Below, one piece after another: positions 60,801-64,000 of a stretch of DNA of 64,000 nt. Source of the stretch: Neobacillus piezotolerans (lineage in GTDB: Bacteria; Bacillota; Bacilli; Bacillales; Cytobacillaceae); the NCBI RefSeq assembly GCF_003362805.1, contig NZ_QNQT01000004.1, forward strand, positions 186,001 to 250,000, read 5' to 3'. Below the pieces are notes generated by a model. The model was given only the letters and a program-made list of their open reading frames with translations, searched no databases and was not told the DNA's origin. The translations under genes and the position numbers were made by a program. Positions within the stretch are counted from its first letter, which is position 1; every line of letters starts with the position of its first letter.

Positions 60801-61961
60801 ATGCTAACGATACAGGAAACATTTAAGCCATTTATACATGATGTGTGGGAGAAGTCGGGTTTCAGCCGGCCGACGTCCATCCAGGAGGCGGCGATTCCGG
60901 CGATTCTTGATGGGCGCGACTTGATTGCGGAGTCGCCGACCGGGACGGGGAAAACGCTGGCGTATTTGTTGCCGGTTCTTGAGAAGGTCGACAGCTCGAG
61001 CCAGGCGCTTCAGGCGGTCGTGCTTGCGTCGAGCCAGGAGCTGATTATGCAGGTGTACCAGGAATTCCAGAAATGGTCGGAGGGGAGCGGGATTCGCGGG
61101 GCAACTTTCATTGGCGGGGCGAATGTGAAGCGCCAGCTCGAGAAGTTGAAGAAGAAGCCCCATATCGTTTTTGGGACGCCAGGCAGGATGAATGAGCTTA
61201 TCAAGCAGAAAAAACTGAAAATGCATGAGGTGAAAACGATCGTCCTGGATGAGGGGGACCAGCTGTTGGTCCGTGAACATTTCGGGCCGGTGCTTGATAT
61301 TGTAAAGTCGGCTCTGAAGGATCGCCAGGTTGTCCTGTTTTCGGCGACGATGAAGCAGGAGACCGAGCAGCTTGCGAAGAATTTGACGGAAAATCCCGAG
61401 GTTATCAGGATTACGAAGGATGAAGCGATAGAGCAGGGGACGGTGGAGCACATTTATTTTTCATGCGAGCCGCGCGAAAAGATGCTCCTGCTTGAAAAAA
61501 TCGCCCGCCTGGATGGGATTAAGGTGCTGGCGTTCATTAACGATATTACGGAAATCCCGGTCATTACGGCGAAGCTTCAGTTCAAGGAACTGTCGGTGGG
61601 CCTTTTGCATAGCGAGATTGGGAAAATGGACAGGCAAAAGGCGGTAAAGGATTTCCGCGACGGAAAAATCAAAATACTTGTTGCCACAGATGTTGCGGCG
61701 CGCGGGCTTGATATCCAGGGTGTTACTCATGTCGTCCACGTTGATTTCCCGAAAGATATCGACCAGTATATCCATCGCTCCGGCCGGACAGGGAGGATGG
61801 GCGCGAACGGGACGGTCATTTCGCTCGTGACGGAGCGGGAGGAGCGCGAGCTGAAGGCATATGGCCGCAAGCTTGGCGTCGCTGTTGAGAAGCGCATTTT
61901 TTATAAAGGGAAAATTGCCGTTGAAAATGCCAGGGAGCTCGAACGGGCGAAAAAACGGTAG
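60801..61961 (+). CDS. yfmL: DEAD-box RNA helicase YfmL
   Basis: 386 residues; AAAGGAG precedes the ATG. Motifs: Q motif SGFSRPTSIQEAAI, motif I SPTGTGKTLA, GG plus GTPGR, motif II DEGD (variant of DEAD; B. subtilis YfmL has DETD), SAT, and motifs V/VI TDVAARGLDI, HRSGRTGRMG. The sequence closely follows YfmL, for example IGGANVK and KKLKMHEVKTIVLDE. YfmL helps 50S ribosome assembly, notably in the cold. Single gene with a terminator. Confidence 0.9.
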   Translation: MLTIQETFKPFIHDVWEKSGFSRPTSIQEAAIPAILDGRDLIAESPTGTGKTLAYLLPVLEKVDSSSQALQAVVLASSQELIMQVYQEFQKWSEGSGIRGATFIGGANVKRQLEKLKKKPHIVFGTPGRMNELIKQKKLKMHEVKTIVLDEGDQLLVREHFGPVLDIVKSALKDRQVVLFSATMKQETEQLAKNLTENPEVIRITKDEAIEQGTVEHIYFSCEPREKMLLLEKIARLDGIKVLAFINDITEIPVITAKLQFKELSVGLLHSEIGKMDRQKAVKDFRDGKIKILVATDVAARGLDIQGVTHVVHVDFPKDIDQYIHRSGRTGRMGANGTVISLVTEREERELKAYGRKLGVAVEKRIFYKGKIAVENARELERAKKR

Positions 61962-61971
61962 GAAACAGGGC

Positions 61972-61998
61972 GTCCACGCAGGTGGCGCCCTTTATAAT
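61972..61998 (+). terminator. Terminator of yfmL
   Basis: AGGGCG...CGCCCT stem with an inner CCAC/GTGG pair, then TTTATAATTT. Confidence 0.6.
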
Positions 61999-62394
61999 TT
62001 CTCGGTCTGTGGATAATTAGTTCAGTAAAGTGCTCGTACAGGGATGGCCAGCCAGTCTTTCGGTCACTAAAGGAGGATTTAGCGCCCGAACAGCAGAGGC
62101 CAGCCGTTGCTTAGGTCACTAAGGGTGTTTTACAAAAAAGGATTCATAAGCGCTTTTATCGAATGTATGTAAGCGGATGGAGTTTCCAGTCCAGTTCTGT
62201 TTTTAACCCGCTTTGTGTAAACCGCTACTCAAAAGGCTGACTGTTATATGAAACGCGATGTTTTATAAGAGTTAAAAAACCAATCGATCTTAAGATTTAT
62301 TCTTATGGGTTTTTAAAGACCTGCCCGAGAATTTTTTCGAAAAAACCGGTCATTTAACAGGTAGCATTTAAAAAAAGCAGCAGGGGGAGTTTGT
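61999..62394. other. Intergenic region with repeat remnant
   Basis: No gene. Positions 62046-62130 hold about one and a half units of a repeat: GGTCACTAA starts at 62062 and again 52 bp later, with GGCCAGCC also recurring. It contains TTAGCGCCCGAACAGCA, also found near 5495-5515. Confidence 0.5.
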
Positions 62395-63879
62395 TTGCAA
62401 AATCCAAGATTGAAGGAACTGCATGATACGTGGCTTGAAGAAGCGACAATTGGCGATATGCAGGAAAAAATGATGGCTGGGGAACTGACGTCCAAGGAAC
62501 TTGTATTGATGTATTTATACCGGATTTCCCAGAATGACCGGAAAGGGCCGGAATTGAAGTCGGTGATTGAAATCAATCCGGACGCCGTACAGATTGCGGC
62601 CGCCCTCGATGCCGAGCGTGAAGTTTCGGGAGCGCGCGGGCCGCTTCATGGGATTCCGGTGCTTATTAAGGATAATATTGATACGGGGGACCGTATGCAT
62701 ACGAGCGCGGGTTCGAAGGCGCTGGCGGATTCGTATGCTCCCGCGGATTCGGAAGTGGCGCGCAGGCTCCGTGAAGCGGGGGCAGTCATTCTCGGGAAAA
62801 CAAACATGACTGAGTGGGCCAATTTCATGGCAATCGGCATGAAGAGCGGCTATAGTTCAAGGGGCGGCCAGACGATTAACCCATATGGGCCAGGTACGTT
62901 TGACGTTGGCGGTTCAAGTGCGGGCTCGGGCGCGGCGATTGCGGCAAATTTCGCGGCGGTAGCTGTGGGAACGGAAACTTCCGGTTCAATCCTGAATCCT
63001 TCGGCGCAAAATTCGCTTGTCGGCATCAAGCCGACTGTTGGCCTGGTCAGCAGAAGGGGGATCATTCCGATTTCCCATACCCAGGATACGGCGGGCCCGA
63101 TGGCTAGGACCGTTGCGGATGCGGCGTTATTACTGACCGTGCTTGCGGGCGAGGATAAAGAAGACCCGGCGACATTGGCGAGCAGGCTCGGCGGGGTGGA
63201 CTTTACAATCCATTTGGAAAAAGGGCTTTCCGGTAAAAGGCTTGGGGTTGCTAGAGAACATTATTTTTCCAAAGCGGGGGAAAAGAGGGCGGCTGTCGTC
63301 GACAAGGCGATTGAAAAGCTTAAATCTCTTGGTGCTGAAGTGATTGATATAACGATTCCTTCCGCAAAAAAGCAATGGGATTGGGAGGTCCTCACCTACG
63401 AGTTCAAGGCAGGGGTGAACGCCTACCTGAAGGGGCTCGGGTCAAATGCGAAGGTGCGGACGCTTGCTGACGTGATAAGCTTCAATAAGGAAAATGAGGC
63501 GGAAATGCTCAAGTACGGCCAGGAAGTCTTGATCGGCTCGGAGGCTACAAGCGGGGGATTGTATGAGGAAGCCTATATCCGTTCACTCGAATTCAATGAG
63601 TACCATGCGAAAGACAATGGCATCGATTATGTGCTGTATGAATATCAGCTTGATGCGATTGTTTTCCCACATGATGAGGGTGCGGATCTTTCGGCGCGCG
63701 CAGGCTATCCTTCGATTGTCGTGCCAGCGGGCTTTACGGATGGCGGCGAGCCTGTCGGGATCACATTTACCGGAACAGCCTGGAGCGAGCCGGAGCTGAT
63801 TCAGCTCGCGTTTGCGTTTGAGCAGGAAACGCATGCCCGGAAAACGCCAGCCTTGTGGAAAAGCGAGGCTGCAGAGTGA
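62395..63879 (+). CDS. Amidase (amidase signature family)
   Basis: 494 residues, TTG start 7 nt after GGGGGAG. The Ser-cisSer-Lys triad is present: Lys in [11 protein letters not shown], Ser in [11 protein letters not shown], nucleophile Ser in [11 protein letters not shown]. Length and N-terminus ([20 protein letters not shown]) match stand-alone amidases rather than GatA, and no gatC/gatB genes flank it, so it is not the tRNA amidotransferase subunit. Cytoplasmic hydrolysis of an amide; substrate unknown. Confidence 0.88.
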   Translation: MQNPRLKELHDTWLEEATIGDMQEKMMAGELTSKELVLMYLYRISQNDRKGPELKSVIEINPDAVQIAAALDAEREVSGARGPLHGIPVLIKDNIDTGDRMHTSAGSKALADSYAPADSEVARRLREAGAVILGKTNMTEWANFMAIGMKSGYSSRGGQTINPYGPGTFDVGGSSAGSGAAIAANFAAVAVGTETSGSILNPSAQNSLVGIKPTVGLVSRRGIIPISHTQDTAGPMARTVADAALLLTVLAGEDKEDPATLASRLGGVDFTIHLEKGLSGKRLGVAREHYFSKAGEKRAAVVDKAIEKLKSLGAEVIDITIPSAKKQWDWEVLTYEFKAGVNAYLKGLGSNAKVRTLADVISFNKENEAEMLKYGQEVLIGSEATSGGLYEEAYIRSLEFNEYHAKDNGIDYVLYEYQLDAIVFPHDEGADLSARAGYPSIVVPAGFTDGGEPVGITFTGTAWSEPELIQLAFAFEQETHARKTPALWKSEAAE

Positions 63880-63991
63880 TTTTTTAAAAATGTCCTGGAG
63901 CTTCAAGCAGAAACTGCCACTTTTCCAAAGTGAATAAACCCGTTTCCAGTGCCCAAACTAAAGATATCCTGAAAAAGGAGACGTGGTTCGG

Positions 63992-64000
63992 ATGGGCAGA
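63992..64000 (+). CDS. Start of next gene, cut by window
   Basis: Only three codons (MGR) are present; AAAGGAG at 63974-63980 lies upstream. An in-frame GTG at 63983 is too close to that site. Identity unknown. Confidence 0.3.

Noticed and set aside
62395-63879. GatA subunit of the tRNA amidotransferase
   Set aside because: No gatC or gatB beside it and the N-terminus and length fit stand-alone amidases.

Overview
The window looks like a chromosomal segment of a mid-GC, spore-forming-type Bacillaceae species (Bacillus or a close relative). Supporting signs are strong AAGGAGG ribosome binding sites, frequent GTG/TTG starts, a T-box leader, a SigB-like promoter, Kin-type sporulation kinases, a YflT-type general stress protein, and a four-gene cassette matching yknWXYZ. 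No rRNA, tRNA, phage or insertion-sequence gene was seen.

Layout. 0-5.1 kb: partial lipoprotein (minus), AlkD-like DNA repair protein, amino acid permease, flavodoxin-like protein, and brnQ (minus) behind an isoleucine-type T-box. 5.6-11.5 kb: hemolysin-III membrane protein divergent from a DUF1836 regulator, a PAS histidine kinase, an EamA exporter and a cytosolic beta-helix (pectate-lyase-fold) protein. 11.8-21.7 kb: a large TPR/degenerate-GTPase protein, a TrkH/KtrB potassium channel subunit, an MFS exporter, a split ThrE-type exporter, an MBL hydrolase/TetR pair with two operators, and mtnK. 21.83-23.03 kb: 23 head-to-tail copies of a 52-bp hairpin repeat. 23.3-31.6 kb: stress protein, heterodimeric ABC exporter, alanine/glycine symporter, KinB-type kinase. 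31.8-35.75 kb: an AT-rich island with a membrane histidine kinase and a membrane HD-GYP protein that share one kind of N-terminal sensor, a 22-residue Cys/Trp peptide gene, and a PqqD-like/M50 metalloprotease. 35.97-44.3 kb: a molybdopterin/4Fe-4S/Rieske/b-type membrane reductase operon, most likely a nitrate reductase, followed by two-component and GAF regulators of the NreABC/NarXL type. 44.4-50.7 kb: acetate-type symporter with its DUF485 partner, histidine phosphatase, GNAT, ECF sigma plus anti-sigma, and an NCS2 permease. 50.9-64 kb: yknWXYZ, glnS (unusual in Bacilli), an oxidoreductase, a NapH-like ferredoxin protein, a DgcK-like diguanylate cyclase, yfmL and an amidase.

How genes work together. 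The strongest candidate for an undescribed system is the AT-rich island. A very short peptide with a cationic head and the tail PCWWCFWL follows an HD-GYP gene by 15 nt and precedes a peptide-binding-domain/M50 protease, with a strong hairpin between them. The arrangement suggests a processed peptide (signal or RiPP-like product) and membrane receptors. The second is the Rieske-containing, quinol-linked molybdoenzyme operon with three small uncharacterised genes and a dedicated regulatory block.

Limits: everything was read by eye. Family names come from recognised motifs, sizes and context, not from searches; composition statements are visual impressions.
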